Shown here piece after piece: positions 13,073-23,098 of a stretch of DNA of 64,000 bases (the stretch's first letter is position 1; the number at the start of each line of letters is the position of its first letter). The position numbers were made by a program, and so were the translations under genes. The stretch lies in the NCBI GenBank assembly GCA_905250075.1, contig CAJNOP010000008.1, positions 3,978,941-4,042,940 on the forward strand, written 5' to 3'. Source of the stretch: Rotaria sp. Silwood1. Taxonomy: Eukaryota; Rotifera; Eurotatoria; Philodinida; Philodinidae. Below the pieces are notes generated by a model, which saw only the letters and a program-made list of their open reading frames with translations, made no database searches and had not been told where the DNA came from.

Positions 13073-15110
13073 GAATAAATGATATGCATCGTCATTATGA
13101 TTACGCAAAATAGAACGATAAAAAAACGTGTTTTTTTTTATTCTACAGTGTGTTAAAGATAGAAAGCATGATGAATAAAGCACAGAATAGAAAAAAAACT
13201 ATTTGATTTATGTTGTCAAGTTAAAGAGAGGACGGCAGTTTTACCTAACGAAAAAAATAAACTCGTACTTTATCGTACTTTTCTTTACTTAACCATTCTG
13301 AGGTTCGATAAGACGAAGTATGAAATTCTCCGTCAAGGGAGCAATATTCAAAGTGTCTTTACATTTTTGAAAGAAAGAAAAAAGAAATAGAAAGAAAAAA
13401 GTACTTATTACATATACTTTTTTTTGATATTTGAAATATCAATTCTTGATAGAACCAAGATCTTCTATCTTATAAATACAAGGAAAAAATTAATGACAAT
13501 CTCATTGCTAATAATCTCTAGTTATGATAAACCATTTCAATTGTTTTGAAAGAAAAAAAAAACATTAAGAAAAAAACAAAGTAACAAGTAGACATTTCTA
13601 TTCTGATTTTCTTTTAAAGCAAATGTGCAAACTTGTACGACTGCTATTAACACCGTCCAATCGTTTTCTTGTATCAAACTTAGATTTTCCTATTAAATTT
13701 AGCACATGAAAGACCTTTTTATTTGATACAAATTGTCATCTAAAGGGTGTCCTATAATAACTGAGTATAAATTGTCAGCGACATTTGTCATACTTTTTGT
13801 TGACATAGAAGATTAACATTTTTATTAGATTTTTATCTAACCAAGCCCTTTATTTTGCAAAGTTTCAGCTCTCTAGCTGAAAGTAATACTTTAAGGCATG
13901 CACAAAATTAACATATATGAATTGTCGTACTAGATATTTGTAATATTTTTATAACGTAGTCAATCGCAACTGAGTGGTTAAGGATTGTATTAACGATATA
14001 GCAATGCATTTGTATCTAAACACTTTAGATTTTATGGCATATTTCACGCTAAATGTTTAACAATTACAAAAACAGAAAAGATCGTAAATGATTTCTAGTG
14101 AATTTAAATTGTCTGAAAACAGCATGGAGAATTGATTGCATAATTCGTAGCAGATTTATTTAATGAATGTATAGAGTTAGTTGATAGCGATGTTAAATTT
14201 GTTGATGTATGAAGAAGTGAATATGTGTGCGGTACACTGAGCGAAAAAGTGCGTGGAAAAGTGTTTGATACATCGCTACAATTAGAAAAAAGAAAATGGA
14301 CAAGAATAAAAGAAATTTTCGAAACAAAAATGATAGACGAAATGCGTCATCAATTATACGTGGTCATAGAAAATAATAGAAAGTATGTTTATACGTATTG
14401 AATTTTATTATGATTTATTATTTTCTTTTTGAAAATCTTTTTCTTTGAATTATCTTTCCAGCAAATCTCTATAATTGTCACTGATCAACACATAAACATG
14501 CCACAAATATCAGCTACCAAAATTGATGTATTTTAATCTTATTCAAGCATTTCATCACTAGTTTTAATTATAGAGCTGAAACTTTGGAAACTGAATGATC
14601 TTGGTTAGATATATATGTGAGAAAAAATTTGCAGATAAAAATGTAATGACTCGGGTACAAAAAAGTGCTACCATAAATAATATCAAATGGTGTAAATTGG
14701 CATCATGGCGTCACCATTTTAGATAAGCCTGTGAAAGAGTGAAAGTAGTAGGAGAAAAAATGGTTCATAAAAGAGGATCATATATTACGGCGTAATGCGG
14801 TAAAGCTTGAGGCGGTAATAAGTCATTTTCTACGGTGGAAACGTTCGTTCTAAAGATGCTAATTTGTATGGAGTTGAATGAAATAATAGATTTTCATTGC
14901 TTAATCAAAGCATCAAATAACAATATCATTCTTATCTATAAACGAATAGGAAACATGAGCAGATTGATTTTGTTTCTATTGCAAATAAACAGTTAGAACA
15001 ATAATAATATATAAAATGACAAGAAAAACAAAGAATTACAAAAAGCGAGCTGAAGATCAATAAATAATAATCATTACTATTATATTGTGATCTCAAAAAC
15101 AGTCAACTGA
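13073..15110. other. Intergenic region, reductase 5' side to carbonic anhydrase 3' side
   Basis: AT-rich, with no ORF of exon-like composition and no clear repeat arms. An A-box-like stretch near 13968-13985 (GAGTGGTTAAGG) recalls type-2 tRNAs but no B box or cloverleaf follows it. Confidence 0.5.
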
Positions 15111-15114
15111 ATTC

Positions 15115-15120
15115 TTTATT
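15115..15120 (-). promoter_or_regulatory. Polyadenylation signal of the carbonic anhydrase gene
   Basis: AATAAA on the minus strand begins 4 nt after the stop codon. If used, the 3' UTR would be only about 20-30 nt, consistent with compact genes. Confidence 0.5.
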
Positions 15121-15123
15121 TTG

Positions 15124-16056
15124 TTATTCAAGCAGAAATACAAACAGAACAAATGATAAGAGAAGTCTTGACACTTCTTGAACACGTACTGAAGAACCAT
15201 GAATACTCTCATCTTCTTCATCTTGAAGATTTTCATGTTTTTCAGGTTGAAAGTTAGTTAAAACTTTACGTGAATACAACTTTTGAGGCTGTCGAAAATT
15301 CCATGGCACAGAATTACTAGCAAATACTTCTAATTGGTATGCTGAAATTGGTACAGTCGATGCTAATATTATCCAAGTAATACCTTCTGTACATGGTGGA
15401 GTAGTTAATGAACCATGATAACGATAAAAACGATGTGATGAAAGTGTAGGAAACAGAGGAGTTATATCGATTTGCTTTTCAATAGATATGGATATATTTG
15501 TAGTTTGTTTTAGAATTGATAATAAGTCATGGATATATGGATTATCATCATGTTGTAATTCGAAAAGTATACCAAGAACAGCTAAAGCACCTGAAAAATG
15601 AGCTTGATGTACAAAATGTATTTCTAAAGGATATTTTATTCCATCAATTGTATGTTCAGAACCTTGATAAGCATTGTAACCCCAGTGAAAATGAAATTGA
15701 ACTAAAGAAAAACTTTCTGGTAAATTAGCGCCACTTATTGAAAAGTTTGCTGATGCTGGTGGATATACAATTATGGTGTGTCCATTATGCGTAAAATTCC
15801 ATACATATGAAGATGCATTTGTCGTAAAACCATTTAAAGAAAGTGGACTAAGATTTGGATCATATTTAACACGCGATGTTCGAATGTTTATAGGAGATTG
15901 AGCTCTACCTTTACATGTATTAAATGTATGTTGCCATGTATCAGGTCCTTCTCGTTGATAATTCCAATGTAATGATGATGAATTCGTAGGCTGGAGAATA
16001 GTATAATTCAAAAATGAAAATAGAAGTAAGAATTGTAGAATGAATGGCGAGAACAT
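15124..16056 (-). CDS. Alpha-carbonic anhydrase, extracellular and probably GPI-anchored
   Basis: Single-exon gene of 310 aa. Residues 1-21 form a signal peptide. The catalytic set is complete: zinc ligands His122 and His124 in QFHFHWG and His147 in LEIHFVH, proton-shuttle His93 in HNGHTIIV, and the gatekeeper Thr218 in GSLTTPPCTEG. Cys48 and Cys222 occupy the positions of the disulfide of secreted and membrane carbonic anhydrases. Several Asn-X-Ser/Thr sites are present. The last 20 residues (SRLLLSFVLFVFLLE) are hydrophobic after a polar acidic stretch, as in GPI-anchored CA IV-like enzymes; a terminal membrane helix is the alternative. It interconverts CO2 and bicarbonate at the cell surface. 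The lack of introns contrasts with neighbouring genes. Confidence 0.95.
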   Translation of the reverse strand: MFSPFILQFLLLFSFLNYTILQPTNSSSLHWNYQREGPDTWQHTFNTCKGRAQSPINIRTSRVKYDPNLSPLSLNGFTTNASSYVWNFTHNGHTIIVYPPASANFSISGANLPESFSLVQFHFHWGYNAYQGSEHTIDGIKYPLEIHFVHQAHFSGALAVLGILFELQHDDNPYIHDLLSILKQTTNISISIEKQIDITPLFPTLSSHRFYRYHGSLTTPPCTEGITWIILASTVPISAYQLEVFASNSVPWNFRQPQKLYSRKVLTNFQPEKHENLQDEEDESIHGSSVRVQEVSRLLLSFVLFVFLLE

Positions 16057-16754
16057 TGCTTTCTACGGTTATTGAAAATGTGTTATGGTAGTAACATACG
16101 AGATAACAATTATCAATAAAATCAATCAGAGAACACATTTCACAATTTAAATACATGTGTTTCTTGTCCAAAACATGCCTCAATAACGTCATTGATTATC
16201 ATTTGAACTCTTCGATAAAATTGTATTTTGCTAAATATGATTTCCCTTGATTATTTTAAAAGAAAAATATACACATGAGCTTGTTTATCAAAACAATTGC
16301 ATAAAAAAAAGAACTTCATATCCTTATTCTTAAGTATCTTTCACTTTATTTGATTCATTTTATATCTCATAGGATTTGCACAAAGAAAGTTATGAACTTA
16401 ATGAAACATTAATATGGTGATTCGTACATCAAAAAGGAAAATTCTGTATTGAGTTTAGACCATTATCGATTATTTTCTACGTTGTGAACTTTTCCTATCA
16501 CAAATAGAGTTTATTATTTGAATTGTAAAAAGTTGTCTTATCAAGATGCATAATGTATAACAAAAGACTCTTTCTTCTACACAGTAAAGTAATTTGTTAA
16601 TTACCCAATGAGATAACTAAACGTATAGATGTTAAAGGAAGTGTAATGAGTTTTTATCAATTTCTTTCTTAGTTAGAAACGTGAGACGTAGAAACAGATC
16701 CATAAGAGAGCTAAAATGGTAACAACTAATAGTACGATTTGCCTTTACTTGTGT
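16057..16754. other. 5' flank of the carbonic anhydrase gene
   Basis: AT-rich non-coding DNA which must hold the promoter of the minus-strand gene. No further feature was recognised. Confidence 0.45.
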
Positions 16755-17236
16755 ACAATAAGCAGGGGTGTCGCGAGCAACCGAAAATTGAGGGGGTTGT
16801 ACCTTATAAAATCCTACTTTTCAAAAATTTTGGGGACGAGTAACTAGTGTTACCAGATCTTTCAGATTTTGAAAGTTTTTCTGGATTTCGGGATTTGAAT
16901 TTCGGATTTTCGAGTTTCACATCTGAGAACACTCGATTTAACTTATAGAATCGTGCTTAAGGTAGTATAAGTTTTATTTTCTGCAATACAATGCAAGACA
17001 ATTTTTCGAATTTTGGGCCCCACTCAGTTCGCAACACCCCTGTGAATGAGAACTTCAACATTTAAAATTAAGGAGAGTAGATAAGTATAAATGCATAAGA
17101 TACTATTATAATTTAGAGATTCATAAATAGTTGAGTGTTGCACGATAAATTAATTCATGATATACAACTAAGATTCAAATATTGGGGAGGAGTGACCACC
17201 CCTCGTGCCCCGGTCGCGACAGCCTCGGACAATAAG
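16755..17236. mobile_element. Non-autonomous hAT-like element with 8-bp target-site duplications
   Basis: The 8-mer ACAATAAG occurs directly at 16755-16762 and again at 17229-17236. Between them the left end starts CAGGGGTGTCGCGAGC and the right end reads, on the other strand, CGAGGCTGTCGCGACCGGGG; 11 of the first 14 positions agree, all of the inner TGTCGCGA. An 8-bp duplication with a CAGGG-type end is the hAT signature. A further inverted copy of the end (CGCAACACCCCTG, near 17031-17043) lies inside, suggesting a compound or partly duplicated structure. There is no transposase reading. Confidence 0.7.
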
Positions 17237-19149
17237 ATAAAATTACTAGATAATTGACCTATAATCGGATGAAATACAGTGAGAAAAACTGCGCATTAAG
17301 CATAACCTTACATAAAATACGATGCTGAAAGAAAATTTTTACAATTAATGTAAAGCTACTCTAGCAAAATTTATTAAAGACTTTGTAAGAATCCATTTCT
17401 ACCCTCAGACTTAACCATGATTTAGATTTAAGACGACAATTTCTCTGCGAAAACATTTGCTGCTTGTAGAAGTTTAATATAACAAAGTCGAAATAGAATA
17501 TTGTCTACAATCGTTTGGAAATTGAAGGGTATCTTTTATATTAAAATGCGATAAATATCTAATGTTTGCTCAATTCTAGTTAAACAAATATGTTTATTTT
17601 CTTCACTGGAATTTATCAGTGAAGTATTTAACAGTAAGCATATTAGTTAAATAAATATATTTCTTTTTTTTTATTAAGATTTACTTAAATCGAATATTCA
17701 GTAGTAAGTATTTTATTTAAATAAACCTATTCTGTTTTCTTTGTGTGTACGAGTGGTGAAAAGAGAAGAAAAAAAATTGTATTCATCTTCACTGAAGAGA
17801 AAATTATGGGAATACGTTGACAAATGACTGCCGTAATGTTTGTCTGGAGCAGCACAGAAATTGAGTCGTATATGAGAAAAAAACGACCAAAATAAAACAC
17901 TATATCGCGAGAATACGGCCCTAATACCACTCATCGTTACACCCTTGAAGTAGTCTTAAACGCCAAGATCGAGAACTGCGTTTTTCATCACTTGAAAAAG
18001 AACATCAGGATGCATGTTTTATACGTTTTCCTAGTATATGGTATGCTATTTGTTTCATCCTTTCATGGTGGCGTGACTCACCGATGGATGACTCTATAAG
18101 GCATCCCAAAAGTTCATTTACCACAGAAAAAATTGAATATCTCTGCCATGCTTTGACTAAAGCAGTTGATTCTTTTATCACTGATAGAGGAATGTTTATA
18201 GTTCATATTTATAAGAGAAGCGTTGATGAAAATTGTTTTGAATTATTACAGTCGTCACAAGTAAATAAATGGCATCTGTCACAAATTTTGAAAAAGCAGT
18301 AATTATGTCGCTGTGAAAAGGTTCATCAGTTTTCTAAGTGTGAAAAAAATGGTTTCTTATAAAAAAAGAAAAACAGTAAAAATATAATTTAAAGAAATCA
18401 CTCGAAAAATCAGTCAAAACGTCGATTAGGATACTTATTACTTCTTAATGATCGATTCTAAATCTCTGAACCTTGTACAGTTTTATATACCTTCCATCAA
18501 AGGCTTCAATATGCGCGTGACAATTGAGAACTCATTGTAAACACCTTACGAGTAGGTTTGTTTTCAAAAAGGTTGATTGAAAGTCCTTTAAAAAAGTCAC
18601 GTAAGAAAAAAACCTATAGAATACATGATTGGATGCATTATGATCTCCACTTTTGAACGATGAAATCCGCAATTTTCTACTGTGTTTGTATTAAAACTTG
18701 TCCAACAAAATATCCACTGAACAGACACTAGTGCTGCCAAACATATAGCATAGTAAAACAAGTGTTAGCGAGAGTTTATTATTATGATATTAGTTGAAGT
18801 ATAATCAAATAGCATAGAAAAGTAGATGATTCTTTTCTTTATCAGACTGTAAAGAAAGAAAGTTTCTTAAATCTTTTTATAAAGAATTAAAGTACCTCCA
18901 TCAATGTTTTTTGGTATGATCTAAGTAATATATTTGCGTAGTTGTTTTGAATCGAATTCTATGCAAGATATTTATAGGAAAAGTTTGATGATTGGGAATA
19001 TTTCTTCTTAGTTTTCACACATATCATTTTGATAAAACATGTTTTTACCAGATTTTTATTCGTATAAAATAAATTCGATGATTAAATATGAAGAAACGAA
19101 AGAAAAGTTAGCTTGAATAAAATAAAAAGTCACATTTTTATAAGTTCTT
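17237..19149. other. Intergenic region with one short unassigned ORF
   Basis: The 72-codon plus-strand ORF at 18084-18302 has a slightly protein-like composition but no recognised motif and no exon signals I can trust. The rest is AT-rich and featureless to my reading. Confidence 0.4.
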
Positions 19150-19624
19150 TCAAAACTTAAAACCTCAACAGAGACACATGATGTTATGCGGATCCCATGC
19201 TTTGCGGGTGCGTCGAAGTCTAGGCAGATTATTCCCGTACATTTGTTCAAGAGGTGTATCTGCGAGAGCATAATTTGGATAGAGTATCTCTTTTGATTCA
19301 TCAACATCTTGGCCATCATCAATTGCTGCTTGCAGTAGGGCGTTGGGCATTGACTTAATTCCATCAATAAACACATCATCATCTGATGATAATGTCCAAC
19401 CGAATTGAATATAGAAAGGAAGAAGTGGTATGGATGAAGCAACATGTGGATAAGCACCATCTTGTGACATAGCGAAATAAGTCGAAACAAATGGTTCGAC
19501 ACTAACTGCAAAGTATGTCCCAGGTTTCGAACCCAATGCTGAGTTATAATATAAGACTTGGTTGTTTGTTGCTAGTAATAAACTGCTGCTTAATCGTGTG
19601 ACGGAGATGATGCTGAAGCGACTT
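19150..19624 (-). pseudogene. 3' remnant of a berberine-bridge-type FAD oxidase
   Basis: One exon with an acceptor at 19624 encodes about 150 residues ending in the berberine-bridge (BBE) C-terminus. The string DTPLEQMYGNNLPRLRRTRK followed by AWDPHNIM is typical of FAD-linked oxidases of the BBE/6-hydroxynicotine-oxidase-like group. Such enzymes end in M-G-L-x-GGFKF; here a TGA at 19165-19167 replaces the first Gly codon of that tail, and GFKF plus a second stop follow in frame. The FAD-binding N-terminal two-thirds is absent: the DNA upstream on this strand is non-coding and then a foldback element. I therefore call it a truncated host pseudogene. Relatives are abundant in bacteria, fungi and plants, so past horizontal acquisition is possible but not shown. 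It lies at the edge of the telomere-like tract. Confidence 0.8.
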
Positions 19625-19927
19625 CTATTAAAACAAAAAATTGTTATCTTTCATTGTTAAATGCAGGTTCATCGAATAAACACTTTTGTTAGCTATCGTA
19701 TGTATGTTGCCCTTTGCAATCATTGTATTGTCAAATTTATTGATTTCCTTACAACGTCACAAATTAATCTCCTCAAACGTGTGTAATGAGGAAAGAAAAA
19801 ATTTATTTAAATTTGACTCTTTTGAGAAGCGAGGAGACAACTCTCGACTATAATCTTGTATTTTTTTTGAAAAAAGTCTGGTATTGGGATCTGTGCTACA
19901 AATCATTTCTATTCAGACTAATGCCAG

Positions 19928-20497
19928 GTTTTCTAAAAGTACTAACGACCAGTTTTTGAATAACTTTTCAACGGTACAAGCTATAGAGGTCGGATTTCAC
20001 CATTAGACAGAGCAAGGTAGGAGACACCGATCTGTATAAAATTCATTAGGTTCAAAGATCTTTCGTATAGCTGTTTGCAGCCATATATCTAATTTGTCAT
20101 CTATTTTTATGAATTTTCGTGGTCAGTTAACATCAAACTAAACCAAAATGTAGCCCTAATCGCCCTGTATGTGTGCTAAAATTTTCAAACCTTTGCGTTT
20201 TGCTCTTGAGTTTTTTTCCTTACTCTTTGATGTTAAAATATGAAAATTTTAGCACAAATACAGGACGATTTGGACTATATATTGGTCTAATTTGATATTA
20301 TCTTACCACGAAAACTCATGAGAATAGATGAAAAATTAGACATCTGACTGCAAACTGCTATAAAAAATGTTTTCGAGTCTAATGAATTTTATACAAGATC
20401 GATGTCTCCCGCTTTGCTCTTTCTAACGGTGAAACCTGACCTCTATAGCTTTTATCGTTGAAAAATTATTCAAAAAATGGTCGCTAGTACTTTTTAA
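19928..20497. repeat. Foldback element ending at a TTAA
   Basis: The left arm from CTAAAAGTACTAACGACCA (19934-19952) is answered by TGGTCGCTAGTACTTTT at 20478-20494. Similarity continues inward through GACAGAGCAAGG / CTTTGCTCTTTC and GCTAAAATTTTCA / TGAAAATTTTAGC to a spacer near 20197-20235. Arms are about 265 bp. No coding content. It abuts the piggyBac-like end. Confidence 0.85.
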
Positions 20498-20725
20498 CCC
20501 TAACATGACCACCTGGGGTCCGTACGGATCCCAATGAATTTCATTTTTGTGTTGTATACGTGCAACATCAGATCAAATTGCTCTCATCTAGATATGCTCT
20601 AATGAAGACTAGTAGAGTATGGCGTTGACATCAGCTGTCCATCATCATTCATTGTTTATTAGATATTTTATTACAAAGTATAAATAAACGCTTGTCGACT
20701 ACCTGGGGTCCGCCCGGACCCCATA
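20494..20725. mobile_element. PiggyBac-like terminus (TTAA/CCC end with palindromic subterminal motif)
   Basis: TTAA at 20494-20497 is followed by CCCTAACATGACCACCTGGG and then the near-palindrome GGGGTCCGTACGGATCCC. A second copy of the palindrome, GGGGTCCGCCCGGACCCC, is at 20704-20721. A TTAA target with CCC-starting ends and a repeated GGGTCC-type palindrome is the layout of piggyBac-like transposons. No matching opposite end or transposase was found before the G-rich array, so it is a one-sided remnant or an unusual non-autonomous copy. Confidence 0.55.
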
Positions 20726-20806
20726 TCATTTTACTAATTTACACTCATTTTTCGACCGTAATTTTTTAAAATTTACCGTTCTGTATTTTTGTTTTGATTT
20801 ATTTGA

Positions 20807-20936
20807 GAATATTCCAGAATGTTCTTATAAGTTTTATAGAGTGTAGACGATTGTAGAATATTCTAATTTTTGCGTTAGATCACTTTCGAAAGCGATTCTG
20901 TCACTTTCTGGAATGTTTCGCCTATCATATAAATAG
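20807..20936 (+). promoter_or_regulatory. Heat-shock-type promoter: clustered heat-shock elements and TATA box
   Basis: GAATATTCCAGAATGTTC at 20807-20824 is a perfect heat-shock element of four alternating GAA/TTC units with 2-nt spacing. GAATATTC at 20856-20863 gives two more units, and TTCTGGAATGTTTC at 20906-20919 gives two perfect units and one near-match. TATAAATAG at 20928-20936 is a canonical TATA box, and TCAGTG at 20970-20975 resembles an initiator. The spacing and order match hsp gene promoters. No hsp coding sequence follows; the next DNA is the G-rich array at 21031. Whether it belongs to the piggyBac-like piece is unknown. Confidence 0.7.
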
Positions 20937-21030
20937 TCGAGTAGCACCATCAAGAATATATTGTTACGTTCAGTGTATATTCTGTTCTCACCCTATGTTT
21001 TTATTGTGAAACTTTTCAACATTATATTTA

Positions 21031-21290
21031 AAGGGTGTGGGTGTGGGTGGATGGGTGTGGGTGTGGGTGTGGGTGGATGGGTGTGAGTGTGGGTGTGGGT
21101 GGATGGGTGTGGGTGTGGGTGTGGGTGTGGGTGGATGGGTGTGGGTGGATGGGTGTGGGTGTGGGTGGTGTGAGTGTGGGGTGGGTGGGTGTGGGTGTGT
21201 GCGGGTGTGTGGGTGTGGGTGTGTGTGTGGGTGTGGGGGGGGGGGGGGGGGTGGATGTTGGCGTGCGTGTGGGTGTGGGTGTGAGTATGA
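21031..21290 (+). repeat. TGTGGG-type G-rich telomere-like array
   Basis: About 260 bp of GGGTGT/GGGTGGAT units on the plus strand, including a run of about 17 consecutive G near 21235-21251. TGTGGG-type units are what I recall as the telomeric repeat of Adineta. The G-strand points rightwards. Long open frames across the array are artefacts of the repeat. Confidence 0.85.
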
Positions 21291-21302
21291 TTCTTGTATT
21301 TA

Positions 21303-21420
21303 TCTACATCCACAGCCACCCCCCACACCCACATCCACACCCACACACCCACACCCACACCACCCATACCCCACACCCACCCACATCCACACCCACATCC
21401 ACCCACACCCCACACCCATA
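21303..21420 (-). repeat. C-rich telomere-like array, inverted relative to its neighbour
   Basis: About 118 bp of CCCACA/CCCACATCCA units on the plus strand, that is, the G-strand is on the minus strand and points leftwards. It is separated from the G-rich array only by a 12-bp spacer, so the two arrays face each other end to end. Confidence 0.85.
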
Positions 21421-21477
21421 TTATTCTTAAGAGAATTAATCATTTCCAATTTACTTCTAGTCAGTAATTCGTCTCGT

Positions 21478-22191
21478 ATGGGGAGCAATTTGTCTTCTAC
21501 GAGTGACGACTCATCTTGTATGGATGATGATTCATCCACAACTCTATCAACGGCTAAATTGACAACAAAGCAAACAGTAAGAATTTTTTTTCGTGTAGAA
21601 AATCAATAGACAGTCCAGTCAGAAAGTATCTATTCATACTTTCTTTTTCCTTTTGTTTTTATATCGTCAATCGCCACTATAAAAGTTGACTATAAATCAT
21701 AAACTTTCATTTATTTAGATAATTGAAGAGATGTAATCGAAAATCGAACAAATGGAATCAAAAATCGAACGAATGGAATCAAAAATTCAACAAATAGTGA
21801 AAAAATTACTTCAATCTGAAGAATGTTTACCAATGTTGGAAAAGATGATCGTTGATGAAGTTTTAAATATTGACATATTAGTCACTACAATGTTCGAAGT
21901 AGTGGATACACTGAACGAACAAACATTAACACGTTTATCAACATATATTGCTCAATATATCACGACACACAAATCATTTTCTTCACTTGAAGAACAATTA
22001 GTGAATATGAATTTACATCGACAACAATTAATGAAAAGAATTTTACATAATATTCGTAAGAATCATGTTTTCATTTATTTAATAATAAAATAACGTTTAT
22101 TTAGATGAGATAATCAAAAGAAATGGCTATCAAACGTTTGATGCTAGCTTCATATTTAACTATGCGGATTTATTGGAGCATATGTTGTAAT
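21478..22191 (+). pseudogene. Small coiled-coil gene or relic with an in-frame stop
   Basis: Three exon-like blocks: 21478-21576 (Ser/Asp-rich, MGSNLSSTSDDSSCMDDD), about 21720-22054 (helical, with tandem MESKIEQ/MESKIER heptad-like repeats and a long Leu/Ile-rich helix ending RILHNI) and about 22106-22191 (ending LLEHML then stop). Donor GTAAGA and acceptor TTTAG signals flank them. The joined frame meets a TAA at about 21735 just before the heptads, so either translation starts at the ATG at 21752 or the gene is dead. I do not recognise the family. The position beside the telomere-like array fits a subtelomeric relic. Confidence 0.45.
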
Positions 22192-23098
22192 AAATGGAAG
22201 TGAATATATGTAAAATATAAATTTTTTTTTGTGTAAAATGAATTATGTTCTTATGAATATATTGATAAAAGAATATCTAAATACATCTTTATGGTTTTCA
22301 TTCATGTGTATATAGCAATTGTGAAAAAAATTAGGAAACAATGAAAATATTCTATTTTAGCAAATAAACATATCGATAGAAACATGGACAAAAAGTTCTT
22401 ATAGTGATGTTATCGATGAAATATTTTCACAATGAATACAAATAATGTTTAATAAGAGAAAAGAAAGGTGTAGAAACATGTTGATGACATAGTATTCATT
22501 TTGTTACAAAATCTTATTTTCATAAATTAGATGAAATATTCCAGAACAAAACAATACATTCCATAGACAGTGTTGGAATTTCTCTCAGAAACATCTTACT
22601 TAATATCCATGTCTATATCTACTAACATAGACAAAATATGTCGTTTTTTGCCAAAGGTTTTCTCATTTCTCACTATGTTCTAGAGGAACTTGCCAAGAAT
22701 GAATAGATTGACTATTGTGACGGTTCCAGATTCGAATCGATTTTTTTCACAAACTATGAGACAGTACTCCATCATCGAAGATTTTTTTAGTTACATCACT
22801 CATCCACTATTACTTCTAAACGTTAGACATACTTTAAATCAATAAATTGCATTGCCTGATGAAAATACCTTCATCTAATTGGTTGATTTACATCTTTGTA
22901 TAAATGACTTTTCCTTTGTTATAATAATTGATCATCAATGACTGCTTCTCATTTAGAGAATGTTCATCAAACATAACCATTCATATATATATATGTCTAC
23001 ATCAGCTTTAATCTAGACAGGCAACGTATCAACAATGAACTGTTTATCAAAAAAGAGTATGTATAATCTACTTAATAATATGATTAATAAAATGATTT

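Noticed and set aside
13960-14040. tRNA-like A box (GAGTGGTTAAGG)
   Set aside because: No B box, no acceptor-stem pairing and no cloverleaf could be formed in the following 80 nt.
20494-20507. TTAACCCTAA as a vertebrate-type telomere unit
   Set aside because: A single occurrence; better explained as a TTAA target plus transposon end.
20993-21609. Long open frames of Gly/Val/Trp/Cys or His/Pro/Thr repeats on both strands
   Set aside because: They are mechanical translations of the G-rich and C-rich repeat arrays, open in several frames on both strands.
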